From an uncultured Bacilli bacterium (GTDB lineage: Bacteria; Bacillota_I; Bacilli_A; RF39; UBA660): a stretch of 22,869 bases of DNA. Numbering within the stretch: the first letter of the stretch is position 1; each line of letters opens with the position of its first letter. Shown here piece after piece: positions 6,543-14,829 of the stretch. Made by a program: the position numbers and the translations under genes. The notes beneath the pieces were generated by a model. It was not told the origin of the DNA. It searched no databases and worked only from the letters and a program-made list of their open reading frames with translations. The stretch is from the NCBI GenBank assembly GCA_934155005.1, contig CAKPGR010000015.1, forward strand, positions 1 to 22,869, given 5' to 3'.

Positions 6543-7427
6543 TTATATGCTATTTTTTCCTCTTGGATGACAATTTAGATAAACTTCTCTTAAATGTTCA
6601 TTAGAAATATGAGTGTATATTTGCGTAGTAGCTAAATTCTCATGTCCTAAAAGTTCTTGAACAGTCTTTAAATCAGCACCACCTGTCAGCATATCAGTAG
6701 CAAAAGTATGCCTTAATGTATGGGGCGATATTTTATAATTTAAGCCACTTTTTTTAACTAAATTATCTATTATTTTTTCTACTCCTCTTGCTGTTAATTT
6801 ATTTCCATTTTTATTCAAAAATAAATAATCCGTGCTATTTTTTATTAATTTTGATCTGCTATTTTTAAGATAATTATTTAGTTTTTCATCTAAGACGTTT
6901 CCAAATAAAACATATCTTTCTTTATTACCTTTTCCTAATATTTTAATATTCTTATCATAAAAGTTAATATCTGATATTTTAATATTTATAAGTTCACTAA
7001 CACGTACTCCAGTTGAATATAAAGTTTCTAATATAGCAAAGTCTCTAACCCCTAGTGGTGTATTTAAATCAGGAGTATTTAATAACTTTTCTAAATCTTC
7101 ACTATGAACTATCTTAGGCAAATTTTTATCCAATTTAGGATTTTCAATCAAAATCATTGGATTATTATCTTTCTTATGAAATTTAAAAAAACTTCTTAAA
7201 GTACTAATATTTCTTGATATTGTTTTTTTACTATAATTATTATCATATAAAAAGCTTAAATACTGCCTTATTACCTTATAATCAATATTATTAATGTCAG
7301 TTATTTTTAAATCGTTTAAATAACTCGTAAAAAGTTTCAAATCTTTACCATAATTTATAACTGTATATTTAGAATAATTCTTTTCTTCTTTTAAATATTT
7401 TAAAAACTCTATTATTTTATTAGTCAC
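6543..7427 (-). CDS. xerC: Tyrosine recombinase XerC/XerD
   Basis: 294 residues, the usual Xer length. The N-terminal SAM-like core-binding domain (about 1-95) is followed by the catalytic domain with the full active-site set: R142 (TGVRVSEL), K166 (GKGNKER), H236 and R239 (HTLRHTFA), H262 (LLGHENL) and the nucleophile Y271 (QIYTHIS). Xer recombinases resolve chromosome dimers at dif with FtsK. The name xerC is chosen because topA lies directly upstream, as in Bacillus where codV/xerC follows topA; sequence alone does not separate it from XerD. Here trmFO, normally between the two, is absent. The start is GTG at 7427 with a GGTGG ribosome site. A terminator separates it from topA, and TATAAT at 7444-7449 may be part of a weak promoter. 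Confidence 0.88.
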   Translation of the reverse strand: MTNKIIEFLKYLKEEKNYSKYTVINYGKDLKLFTSYLNDLKITDINNIDYKVIRQYLSFLYDNNYSKKTISRNISTLRSFFKFHKKDNNPMILIENPKLDKNLPKIVHSEDLEKLLNTPDLNTPLGVRDFAILETLYSTGVRVSELINIKISDINFYDKNIKILGKGNKERYVLFGNVLDEKLNNYLKNSRSKLIKNSTDYLFLNKNGNKLTARGVEKIIDNLVKKSGLNYKISPHTLRHTFATDMLTGGADLKTVQELLGHENLATTQIYTHISNEHLREVYLNCHPRGKNSI

Positions 7428-7450
7428 TTATACCACCATTTATATTATAC

Positions 7451-7479
7451 AAAAAAAAGACTAATTTTTAAAGTTAGTC
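7451..7479 (-). terminator. Terminator after topA
   Basis: Stem GACTAA/TTAGTC (7459-7464 with 7474-7479) with a 9-nt loop, then eight T on the minus strand. It overlaps the topA stop codon. Confidence 0.8.
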
Positions 7480-9501
7480 CTTAATATAATCACAACTTGA
7501 ACATTTTATTTGATCTTTTTTCTTTGTTAACATACTACCACATTCTTTACACTTTTCTCCTGTTGGCATATCCCAATATGCTGTTTTACAAGTTGGATAA
7601 TTATTACATCCATAAAATATTTTACCACGTTTACTTTTTTTCTCAACTATTTTACCATCACAATTTGGACAGTCACAAATTTCTTTTACCTTTGATTCAT
7701 CAGCTTTAATATATTTACATTCTGGAAAATTAGAACAAGCTATAAATTCACCATATCTACCTTTTCTTTTTACAAGTGGATGCCCACAATTTGGACAATC
7801 TTCTCCAACTTTTTCTGGTTCTTTTTTCTCCATCTTATCAAAAGCTTCTTTTAAGGCTGGTTCAAAATCTTTATAGAATTTTTCTAATGTTTCATACCAA
7901 ACTTTATTTCCATCAGCAATTTTATCTAAATCTGATTCCATATCAGCAGTATATTCAACATTTATAATATGACTAAAATATTCTTGTAATTTATCTGTTA
8001 CTTCAATTCCAATTTCTGTTGGATGGAATTTTTTATCTATAACATTAACATAGCCACGATCTTTAATATTACTCATTATAGTAGCATAAGTACTAGGTCT
8101 ACCAATTCCAAGTTTTTCCATGGCTTCTACTAATTTAGCTTCTGTATATCTAGCTGGTGGTTGCGTAAAATGTTGCTCTTTATTTATTTCATTTGCAACC
8201 ACTATATTTGAATTATAACTTGCGAAATCTGGCAATATTTCATCTTTTGTTTTTTCATAGTCTCCGTAAACTTTCAAATATCCATCAAAAGTTATAATTT
8301 GACCTGTTGTTTTAAATTTATAATCATTATTATCTAAAATAACAGTTGTATTTTCTGTTTTTGCAGGAGCCATTAAAGAAGATAAAGCACGATAATAAAT
8401 TAATCTATATAACTTGTATTCATCATCAGTTAAATATTTTTTTATAGACAAAGGATCTCTTTTAATACTTGTAGGTCTAATCGCTTCATGAGCATCTTGA
8501 ACATTCTCTGTTTTTTTAGACACTTTAACAGAGCCTTTATATTCCTTACCATATTTTCCTTCTATATATTTTAATGTTTCATTAATAAAATCGGCTGAAA
8601 GACGAATTGAATCAGTACGCATATAACTTATAAGACCAACAGTTTCATCTTCAAGCTCAATTCCCTCATATAGTTTTTGAGCTATCATCATTGTTTTTTT
8701 AGCAGGAAAATTTAAAATGTTAGACGCTGCTTGTTGCAATGTACTAGTAATAAAAGGTGGTTTTGATTGCTTATTTTTTCCTTTTTTAGTAATATCATCT
8801 ATTTTAAATGATTTACTTAGTTTATCTAATATTTTATTAGCTTCTACTTCTGTTTTAATTTCGATATTTTTGTTTTTATATTTAAATAAATCAGCTTTAA
8901 AGTCATTAAATAAAGCCTCAATTGTATAATATTCTTCTTCTTTAAAAGCCTCTATTTCTCTTTCTTTATCAACAATTAATTTTAGAGCAACTGATTGAAC
9001 ACGACCAGCACTACTACCACTTGTTTTATTTTGAATTAATTTTGATAATCTAAACCCAATTATTCTATCTAAAATTCTTCTTGTTTCTTGTGAATTAACT
9101 AAATTTTTATCAATCTTACGAGCATGATTTAATGATTCTAAAACAGCATTTTTAGTAATTTCATTAAAAACAATTCGATCATAATTTTTATCATTTAATC
9201 CTAAGACATCGTAAAGATGCCAAGATATTGCTTCTCCTTCACGGTCAGGGTCAGTAGCCAAATAAACAAAATCTGTTTTTTTAACATCTTTTTTCAACTC
9301 TGTTATTGTTTTTGATTTACCTTTTATAGTTGTATAATCTGGTTTAAAATGATTTTCTATATCAACACCTAACCCATATTTTCCATGTGTTGATAAATCA
9401 CGAATATGTCCCTTAGAAGAAACAACTAAATAGTCATTTCCTAAATATTTACTAATTGATTTTGTTTTAGCTGGTGATTCCACTATTACTAGTTTAGTCA
9501 T
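7474..9501 (-). CDS. topA: DNA topoisomerase I (type IA)
   Basis: 675 residues, matching Bacillota TopA (about 690). The Toprim domain is at the N-terminus with E8 (VESPAKTKSISKYLG) and the DPDRE acidic triad D84/D86/E88. The catalytic Tyr is Y293 in GLISYMRTDS. The C-terminus (about 580-675) has three zinc-ribbon repeats: CPNCGHPL...CSNFPEC, CPNCDGKI...CNNYPTC and a last C651/C654/C667/C670 set. It relaxes negative supercoils through a 5'-phosphotyrosyl intermediate. The usual upstream neighbour dprA is absent; an unknown gene is there. It has its own strong promoter overlapping the end of that gene, and its own terminator, so it is a single-gene unit. Confidence 0.96.
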   Translation of the reverse strand: MTKLVIVESPAKTKSISKYLGNDYLVVSSKGHIRDLSTHGKYGLGVDIENHFKPDYTTIKGKSKTITELKKDVKKTDFVYLATDPDREGEAISWHLYDVLGLNDKNYDRIVFNEITKNAVLESLNHARKIDKNLVNSQETRRILDRIIGFRLSKLIQNKTSGSSAGRVQSVALKLIVDKEREIEAFKEEEYYTIEALFNDFKADLFKYKNKNIEIKTEVEANKILDKLSKSFKIDDITKKGKNKQSKPPFITSTLQQAASNILNFPAKKTMMIAQKLYEGIELEDETVGLISYMRTDSIRLSADFINETLKYIEGKYGKEYKGSVKVSKKTENVQDAHEAIRPTSIKRDPLSIKKYLTDDEYKLYRLIYYRALSSLMAPAKTENTTVILDNNDYKFKTTGQIITFDGYLKVYGDYEKTKDEILPDFASYNSNIVVANEINKEQHFTQPPARYTEAKLVEAMEKLGIGRPSTYATIMSNIKDRGYVNVIDKKFHPTEIGIEVTDKLQEYFSHIINVEYTADMESDLDKIADGNKVWYETLEKFYKDFEPALKEAFDKMEKKEPEKVGEDCPNCGHPLVKRKGRYGEFIACSNFPECKYIKADESKVKEICDCPNCDGKIVEKKSKRGKIFYGCNNYPTCKTAYWDMPTGEKCKECGSMLTKKKDQIKCSSCDYIKD

Positions 9502-9523
9502 TAAACCACATCCCTTTCCTACA

Positions 9524-9552
9524 TTTATACACTATAAATTTTAAACTGTCAA
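9524..9552 (-). promoter_or_regulatory. Promoter of topA
   Basis: -35 TTGACA (9547-9552) and -10 TATAAA (9524-9529) with a 17-nt spacer. The -35 lies inside the last codons of the upstream 133-aa gene. Confidence 0.75.
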
Positions 9553-9942
9553 ATCATATAAAGTTTTAATTTTTTTCTTTTCAATAACCCATTCAGGTAC
9601 TTCATATTTTTTACTTAAATTTTTATCAGATTTTTTAATTTGTTTTTTAAAATTTTTATCTGGTATTAATAAGTCAATAGCTTCATCAGTTGTTTCATAT
9701 TCTTTTGAATCAATTTTTATTTCAAAATTTTCATCTTTATGTTTTAAATAGTACTTATAAACTAACGCTTCATAATATCTAAGTTCTAGTTTATCCTTAA
9801 CATTTTTAGTGACTACCATTGTATGGTCATCATCTAATGAATATGCATAAACTTTTGTATCATCAGCTTGTTCACTAAGTTTAGAAAGAATATCAAAATT
9901 ACACTTTCTTAATAATTTTTCTATATTAATATTTTTTTTCAT
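9541..9942 (-). CDS. Hypothetical protein, 133 aa
   Basis: I do not recognise this family. The protein is soluble, lysine- and acid-rich, with no signal peptide, membrane helix or cysteine cluster. The first half (residues 1-85) looks like a small alpha/beta domain (NIEKLLRKCNFDILSKL, then TKVYAYSLDDDHTMVVTK and a YYEALVYKYYLKHK helix). The second half has a helix-rich basic stretch (KNFKKQIKKSDKNLSKKYEVPEW). The start is supported by a GAGGTGATT ribosome site 4 nt before the ATG. It has its own consensus promoter flanked by an inverted repeat, and no terminator of its own is obvious before topA. It stands where dprA often precedes topA but shows no likeness to DprA. It may be lineage-specific. 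Confidence 0.75.
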   Translation of the reverse strand: MKKNINIEKLLRKCNFDILSKLSEQADDTKVYAYSLDDDHTMVVTKNVKDKLELRYYEALVYKYYLKHKDENFEIKIDSKEYETTDEAIDLLIPDKNFKKQIKKSDKNLSKKYEVPEWVIEKKKIKTLYDLTV

Positions 9943-9959
9943 ATAATCACCTCACACAA

Positions 9960-9994
9960 TTGAATATTATACACTTCTAAAAATCAATATTCAA
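9960..9994 (-). promoter_or_regulatory. Promoter with flanking 9-bp inverted repeat
   Basis: -35 TTGAAT (9989-9994) and -10 TATAAT (9966-9971) with a 17-nt spacer. TTGAATATT covers the -35, and its exact inverse AATATTCAA (9960-9968) covers the -10 and the bases after it. The symmetry over both elements fits an operator for a dimeric repressor or, alternatively, chance in A+T-rich DNA. Confidence 0.6.
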
Positions 9995-10008
9995 TGAACT
10001 TTTTGTGA

Positions 10009-10953
10009 TTATTTTGTGAAATTTCTTCCGCATCTACTTCCCCAAGCATCTACTAATTCATTATTTTTATATATCTTTAATATCTCACAATTGTTACTAC
10101 ATAAATTACATTCTAACCCTTTTGTTTCAAATTTAATTTCTCGAATATTCAAATCATAAATCTTATTTGTTTTATTTTTTTTAGATAATATGGCTATCCC
10201 AAGTGCCCCCATTAAATGACTATTAGAATCGACAATTATATCTTCTTTTAATATTTCTTTAAAATATTTTAAAACACCTTTATTTTTACTTACTCCACCT
10301 TGAAAAACAATAGGCGAAATTATTTTTTTACCTTTACCAACATTATTTAAATAATTATTTACAATACTTTTACATAACCCTGCTATAATATCTTCTTTTT
10401 TATAACCTACCTGGGCTTTATGAATTAAGTCTGATTCAGCAAATACAGTACATCTAGCCGCTATTTTAACAGGTGAATTTGATTTTAAAGCTAAATCTCC
10501 AAATTCTTCAATTGGAATTTTTAATCTTTCAGCTTGACTTGATAAAAAAGCACCTGTTCCCGCTGCACATAAAGTGTTCATTGAATAATCAGTTATAATT
10601 CCATTATTTAAAAGTATTATTTTTGAATCTTGACCTCCTATTTCAAGTATTGTTCTAACATTTGGATATAAAAAACTTGTTCCAACAGCATGAGCAGTTA
10701 TTTCATTTTTAACAATATTAGCATCCAACATTACCCCAATTAGTTTTCTAGCTGACCCAGTTGTTCCTATTCCTTTTAAAACATATTCTTTACCTAAATT
10801 TTTCTTTAAAATATTAAGTAACTTTTTAACCGCATTGATAGGATTTCCTTCTGTCCAAATATATTCACTTGTTATAATATTATTCTCATCATCAATAATA
10901 ACACCCTTAGTTGATATTGAGCCAATATCAATTCCTAGATAACATGGTTTCAT
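10009..10953 (-). CDS. 2-hydroxyacyl-CoA dehydratase-type activase (BadF/BcrA ATPase)
   Basis: 314 residues of the ASKHA-fold activator family (HgdC/BcrAD). ATPase motifs are GIDIGSISTKGVIID (phosphate 1), EIGGQDSKI (104-111) and FQGGVSKNKGV (218-227). The two cysteines that hold the dimer-bridging [4Fe-4S] cluster are C129 (LCAAGTGAF) and C168 (ARCTVFAESD). These proteins use ATP to drive an electron at very low potential onto a partner Fe-S protein. The C-terminal extension (about 277-314) adds C282, C285, C289 and C308, which the short HgdC type lacks but large fused activases have. The start has a GAGGAAAG ribosome site and overlaps the preceding gene by 26 bp. The partner proteins are the two genes upstream. 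Confidence 0.88.
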   Translation of the reverse strand: MKPCYLGIDIGSISTKGVIIDDENNIITSEYIWTEGNPINAVKKLLNILKKNLGKEYVLKGIGTTGSARKLIGVMLDANIVKNEITAHAVGTSFLYPNVRTILEIGGQDSKIILLNNGIITDYSMNTLCAAGTGAFLSSQAERLKIPIEEFGDLALKSNSPVKIAARCTVFAESDLIHKAQVGYKKEDIIAGLCKSIVNNYLNNVGKGKKIISPIVFQGGVSKNKGVLKYFKEILKEDIIVDSNSHLMGALGIAILSKKNKTNKIYDLNIREIKFETKGLECNLCSNNCEILKIYKNNELVDAWGSRCGRNFTK

Positions 10954-12010
10954 TTTCTTTCCTCATTTCTATCATATCGTAAAAAGCCTCTAACCTTGTT
11001 TTTATTCCAACTTCACTTGTATTAGCATCAAATGAAAAAAAGATTACTGGCACATTATAATCATTACACACCTTATTTATTATAGGCATTGCGCCAATCT
11101 CAGGAGTACAAAAAGAAGATTTTATATGAATTACCCCATCATAGTTATTTTCACATAACCATTTAGCTCTAGCTATATTATCAGCTGCATCCGCACCCAT
11201 TTTATATTTAATATATTTTTTAGTATTTAACATATATTTTTTTATTTCTGTCTTTTTTCTAAATAGTAAATATTCAGCATTTGTAAACCTCTTAATTTCA
11301 ATATTAAATTTAGCTAATTCTTGTTCTAAAAAATAATTAGAAAAAGGTTCCATTATAGTATATAACTCACCTATTATACCAACCTTTAATCTATTTTTTG
11401 GTTTATCTTTTGGTAGTTCACTAAATTTTTGCTTATATTTTTTATATTCTTTTTTTAATTCTCTTAAAGTTTTTACTTTCATAAATTGATTTAACATTTC
11501 ACCTTTTAATTTATTAAAAGAATTTTTCTCTTTTTCAAAGCCAATATTTTCTCTAATATCATTATCTATATCATCCATATATTTAACCATATATCTAGAT
11601 ATAATTCCATATTTTATAATTTTAAAAAGATTAGGTTTTTTTTCTATTTTTCTAAATTCTTTTATTATTCTTTTAATATTCATTTTACCTTCAATAACAA
11701 AATTAACCATTGTAAAATTATAACCTAAATCTTTTAATATTTTTTCTTGAAGTTCAGAATAATATCCATATCTACATCCACCACCTGCTTGAACTAAAAT
11801 ATCAGCGCCCATATCTAACGCTTCTATTAAAGTACCAAGTGTATATTTAAAAGGTGTACAAACAAATTCTGGACTGTATTTATTACCAAGTTCAATTGTT
11901 TTATTTGATATTTTAGGAAGTACCATTACTTCTTTTTTTATAACATGACTAAAAAAATAATTAACTGGAATATAATAATCTCCCATTTGAGGAAAAGCTA
12001 CTTTGGACAT
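10928..12010 (-). CDS. 2-hydroxyacyl-CoA dehydratase-like protein, COG3581 type
   Basis: 360 residues resembling the C-terminal third of the large activase-dehydratase fusions (COG3581/HgdB-like fold). Conserved Cys sites typical of the family are C51 (SPEFVCTPFKYTLGTLIEAL), C79 (QAGGGCRYGYY) and C301 (SSFCTPEIGAMPI); they are likely Fe-S ligands. The middle (about 105-200) is a lysine-rich helical insertion. The reaction is unknown: related proteins reduce or dehydrate acyl-CoAs, and others carry unusual double-cubane clusters, but nothing here fixes a substrate. The ATG sits in the end of the preceding gene (13-bp overlap) with AAAGGAG as ribosome site. It is the middle gene of a coupled set of three and is probably the electron acceptor or catalytic part. 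Confidence 0.8.
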   Translation of the reverse strand: MSKVAFPQMGDYYIPVNYFFSHVIKKEVMVLPKISNKTIELGNKYSPEFVCTPFKYTLGTLIEALDMGADILVQAGGGCRYGYYSELQEKILKDLGYNFTMVNFVIEGKMNIKRIIKEFRKIEKKPNLFKIIKYGIISRYMVKYMDDIDNDIRENIGFEKEKNSFNKLKGEMLNQFMKVKTLRELKKEYKKYKQKFSELPKDKPKNRLKVGIIGELYTIMEPFSNYFLEQELAKFNIEIKRFTNAEYLLFRKKTEIKKYMLNTKKYIKYKMGADAADNIARAKWLCENNYDGVIHIKSSFCTPEIGAMPIINKVCNDYNVPVIFFSFDANTSEVGIKTRLEAFYDMIEMRKENETMLSRN

Positions 12011-12909
12011 ATATTACTCCTTTCTTTTATCATATCAATAAAACTTTCAATTCTTGTTTCTATTCCAGCACTACCATCTATATCATCAATAATAATATTT
12101 AAATAAGGAATATTAAGTTTTCGGGTAACAAGTTCATTTACAAGTGAATCTGGTCCACATGGAAATGCTGTTAAAAATAGAATTCCATCTATTTTATCTT
12201 TAACAAGTTCGATTGCGCCTATATTTTCTTTATTATATTTAAAATATAAATTTTTAGATAATTTTTTAGATTCTTTATTTGTTATTTGTGAATTAAAAAG
12301 ATTACTATAAATAAGTTCTACATCATTTAAATATTTTAAAATTGGTTTACCAATATATTCATCATAAACATTATATGGATGACCTACAACTAATATTTTT
12401 AATTTTGAACTAGATAATTTATCAATATTTTTTCTAATTAATCTATCCTTATAATTCATACTATCTATTTTAGCCTTAGTATAAGCTCTAATAGATTTAA
12501 AACGATTAATGTTTAACATTCTTCCCATTTCTATAAACGCTAATTGTTCTGTTTGTTTTTTTGTATAATCAATATTATAATTAATTATTTTTGTATCAAA
12601 TAAATTATTGATAATATCATAGGTCGCTAAAAAATTAGTACATGTTTGATCGTTAATTCCATAATTATCTATTCTAGGTATAACAATATAATCACATTTA
12701 TCTTTTAGGTAAGCTACATGCCCTATATAATTTTTTAAAGATAAACACATTTCATCATATGCGTATTTTATTCCAAGTTCCATTATTTGTTTAGTTGTTT
12801 TAGGACTTATTATTACTTCAAATTCTAGATTTTCAAAAAAGTTTTTTAATAAATTACCATAATAATAGTAATACATGCTTCTAGGTATTCCGATTTTTAT
12901 CTTATCCAT
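11998..12909 (-). CDS. 2-hydroxyacyl-CoA dehydratase-like protein, COG3580/DUF2229 type
   Basis: 303 residues starting KIGIPRSMYYYYYGNLLKNFF, the typical opening of the DUF2229/COG3580 family, with C55 in YDEMCLSLKNYIGHV, C90, and C251 in LTAFPCGPDSL, then IDDIDGSAGIETRIESF near the end, a segment parallel to one in the next gene (FSFDANTSEVGIKTRLEAF). The parallel suggests that the two partner proteins share a fold and form a heterodimer. It leads the three-gene unit and the next gene overlaps it by 13 bp. An AGGTGAT ribosome site precedes the ATG. No clear promoter was found in the 85 bp upstream. Function is unknown; the family occurs in strict anaerobes as part of a single large polypeptide or, as here, split. 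Confidence 0.8.
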   Translation of the reverse strand: MDKIKIGIPRSMYYYYYGNLLKNFFENLEFEVIISPKTTKQIMELGIKYAYDEMCLSLKNYIGHVAYLKDKCDYIVIPRIDNYGINDQTCTNFLATYDIINNLFDTKIINYNIDYTKKQTEQLAFIEMGRMLNINRFKSIRAYTKAKIDSMNYKDRLIRKNIDKLSSSKLKILVVGHPYNVYDEYIGKPILKYLNDVELIYSNLFNSQITNKESKKLSKNLYFKYNKENIGAIELVKDKIDGILFLTAFPCGPDSLVNELVTRKLNIPYLNIIIDDIDGSAGIETRIESFIDMIKERSNICPK

Positions 12910-12972
12910 TTTATCACCTAAATAATAATATTTAAAAAACTAATTTTTATGTATAAGTTACTTTTTTTAGAC

Positions 12973-12996
12973 AAAAAAAACATCTATTAGATGTTT
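12973..12996 (-). terminator. Terminator after the zinc-ribbon gene pair
   Basis: Perfect 8-bp stem AAACATCT/AGATGTTT with a 3-nt loop, followed on the minus strand by eight T. It overlaps the stop codon of the 207-aa gene. Confidence 0.8.
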
Positions 12997-13618
12997 AATA
13001 AATAATTATCATTACTAAATAATAAACAATAATTGATATAGTAATACTTAAACTAGTTAAATAAACTATTTTATTTGAGTCAATTTCTTTTTTTATATAT
13101 AAACCATGATATAAAAGATTTATGAAAGTAATAATTCCTATTAATAAAATAAACAAAGTAAGTGAAATAGAAATCATACTAGTTAAAAAAGCTATAATAT
13201 TAGTACATAAAAGTATTACTGAACAAAGAGATACAATATTTAAATTTTTATTAAATGTTTTTTCTTTATTATAAATTAATTTTTCAATTAAAGTTATTAT
13301 TGTTGGTAAAATTAGTAAATAAATAAATGCACTAAAAATAGCAAAGATAGATCTATTTATACCAATAAGCCTAAATATATCTGATAATAAACCAAAAGAT
13401 AAAGAAGTTATTAAAATAATTAGTAAAGCACTATTTTGATCAATATCACTTTTTTTTAGTTTATCTACTGGCTTCTTTACAAATTCTTTTATATGTTCAA
13501 ATAACGAGGACACATTTTTATTTTCATTATAAACAGTATCTTTTCTTTTTATAATTTCACAGTCACATTTTTGACCTTTTTCTAATTTTTTACCACACTT
13601 TGTACAAAATTTTGTCAT
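12995..13618 (-). CDS. Zinc-ribbon membrane protein, 207 aa
   Basis: The N-terminus is a short zinc ribbon (C5, C8, C18, C20), followed by a linker with amphipathic character (about 36-58) and five hydrophobic segments filling residues 64-206. This is the layout of zinc-ribbon plus Yip1-like or other small polytopic domains common in Bacillota; no catalytic motif is seen. The gene begins 6 bp after another zinc-ribbon membrane protein, using AGTAGG near the stop of that gene as ribosome site, so the two are co-translated and likely work together at the membrane. The function is unknown. The zinc ribbon should face the cytoplasm. Confidence 0.72.
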   Translation of the reverse strand: MTKFCTKCGKKLEKGQKCDCEIIKRKDTVYNENKNVSSLFEHIKEFVKKPVDKLKKSDIDQNSALLIILITSLSFGLLSDIFRLIGINRSIFAIFSAFIYLLILPTIITLIEKLIYNKEKTFNKNLNIVSLCSVILLCTNIIAFLTSMISISLTLFILLIGIITFINLLYHGLYIKKEIDSNKIVYLTSLSITISIIVYYLVMIIIY

Positions 13619-13624
13619 ATTTAC

Positions 13625-14734
13625 CTACTTTCTAATTGGAAAATTGATTGATATTCTTCCAATATCTTTCACTTGATATCCATCTTTATAATTATATTCA
13701 ATTGTTATTGTTCCTCTATTAGTACTGCTGTAACTAGTTCCTTGGTATGTTGCTTTATAATCATATTCAATTTCATATGTTAACTCTAGGTTACCATTAT
13801 CATTATAATTTGATGAAATTAAATCCATTGAAGATAAGTTAAATTCCGTTAAACTTATTTCAAATCTTTTATAATTATATCTTAAATCCTTATAAATTTT
13901 CTTAACACTATCATTATAATTAATAGAGTTATAATCTACATCATTAATTAATCCACTATAAATACTATTAATTAATTCAGTTGATTTATCATCTAATATT
14001 TTTTTATTTTCATCTGATAAAGTAGTACTATTTATCATAAAAGTAACATCATTTGCAGTTTCAAATTCTTTTTCAATAACATTACCATCTTGTAATTCAA
14101 CTTTTAATTTATATTTTCCTGTTATCATACTTGGTATTTTATAAGTATCTAAATCCTCACCATCATCTGTTAAATATGAACTAATATCAATACCATCTAT
14201 TGTAGCCTTAGAATTATTTGGTAATTTTAAAGTTATATTTTTAGATACTTTACCACTATTTACTTTCCAATTATTAAAAATTAAATATTTATGACCACTT
14301 TTAGATAAGCTAACATTCGCAATATTAATTTCATTATTAAGTTCATATGAGAATGTAATTAAGGCTTCATCATTACTAATATACTTATTAATTATTTGGA
14401 TATTTGTAGCTCCTTTTATAGAACTCATTTTCTTTTTTAAAATTTCCTCAGTTGTAAAACTAGAGTCAGATGCAATATATTCATATATTTTACTAGTATT
14501 ATTATCTTTTAAATAATTAAAATATTTTTCTACTTCATAAACTGGACTACAAAAATAATTCAAAATAGATATTAATGAAGTTAATATTAATAAACTAATT
14601 AATAAAATTAAAATTGTTTTTCTATTTTTTTCTATTTCATTTAAAAATTTACTTTCCTTTTTTATTTTTTTACCACAGTTACCACAATAAATATCATCAG
14701 GTTTTATGGCATTATCACAATTTGGACATTTCAT
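13625..14734 (-). CDS. Zinc-ribbon, single-pass membrane protein of TcaA/YvbJ type
   Basis: 369 residues: an N-terminal zinc ribbon (C3, C6, C17, C20), a basic linker, one membrane helix (about 39-62) and a large extracellular part. The outside part contains an NTF2-like segment (VEKYFNYLKDNNTSKIYEYI, about 70-90), then beta-rich immunoglobulin-like stretches (LKLPNNSKATIDGIDI and the following KLKVELQDGN), and a last domain rich in Asn, Asp, Ser and Tyr. This order matches TcaA/YvbJ proteins, which sense or affect the cell wall in Staphylococcus and relatives; assignment to that exact family is tentative. A GGGAGATG ribosome site supports the start. It leads a two-gene unit ending in a strong terminator. 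Confidence 0.72.
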   Translation of the reverse strand: MKCPNCDNAIKPDDIYCGNCGKKIKKESKFLNEIEKNRKTILILLISLLILTSLISILNYFCSPVYEVEKYFNYLKDNNTSKIYEYIASDSSFTTEEILKKKMSSIKGATNIQIINKYISNDEALITFSYELNNEINIANVSLSKSGHKYLIFNNWKVNSGKVSKNITLKLPNNSKATIDGIDISSYLTDDGEDLDTYKIPSMITGKYKLKVELQDGNVIEKEFETANDVTFMINSTTLSDENKKILDDKSTELINSIYSGLINDVDYNSINYNDSVKKIYKDLRYNYKRFEISLTEFNLSSMDLISSNYNDNGNLELTYEIEYDYKATYQGTSYSSTNRGTITIEYNYKDGYQVKDIGRISINFPIRK

Positions 14735-14803
14735 AAATTCATCTCCCTTTAAATATTATGCTTCAATTATAATAATATAAAATGAAAAATTTGTGAAAAA
14801 ATG

Positions 14804-14829
14804 AAAAAAAGTAGGTGTAATCTACTTTT
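14804..14829 (-). terminator. Terminator after mtaB
   Basis: Stem AAAAGTAG/CTACTTTT with a 7-nt loop, followed on the minus strand by a run of T. It overlaps the mtaB stop codon and ends the hemW-mtaB operon. Confidence 0.85.

Noticed and set aside
10009..12909. Benzoyl-CoA reductase or 2-hydroxyglutaryl-CoA dehydratase
   Set aside because: Only the activase is clearly of that family; the partners are of the COG3580/COG3581 type, and no CoA-transferase, decarboxylase or aromatic pathway gene is near, so a named enzyme would be over-reading.
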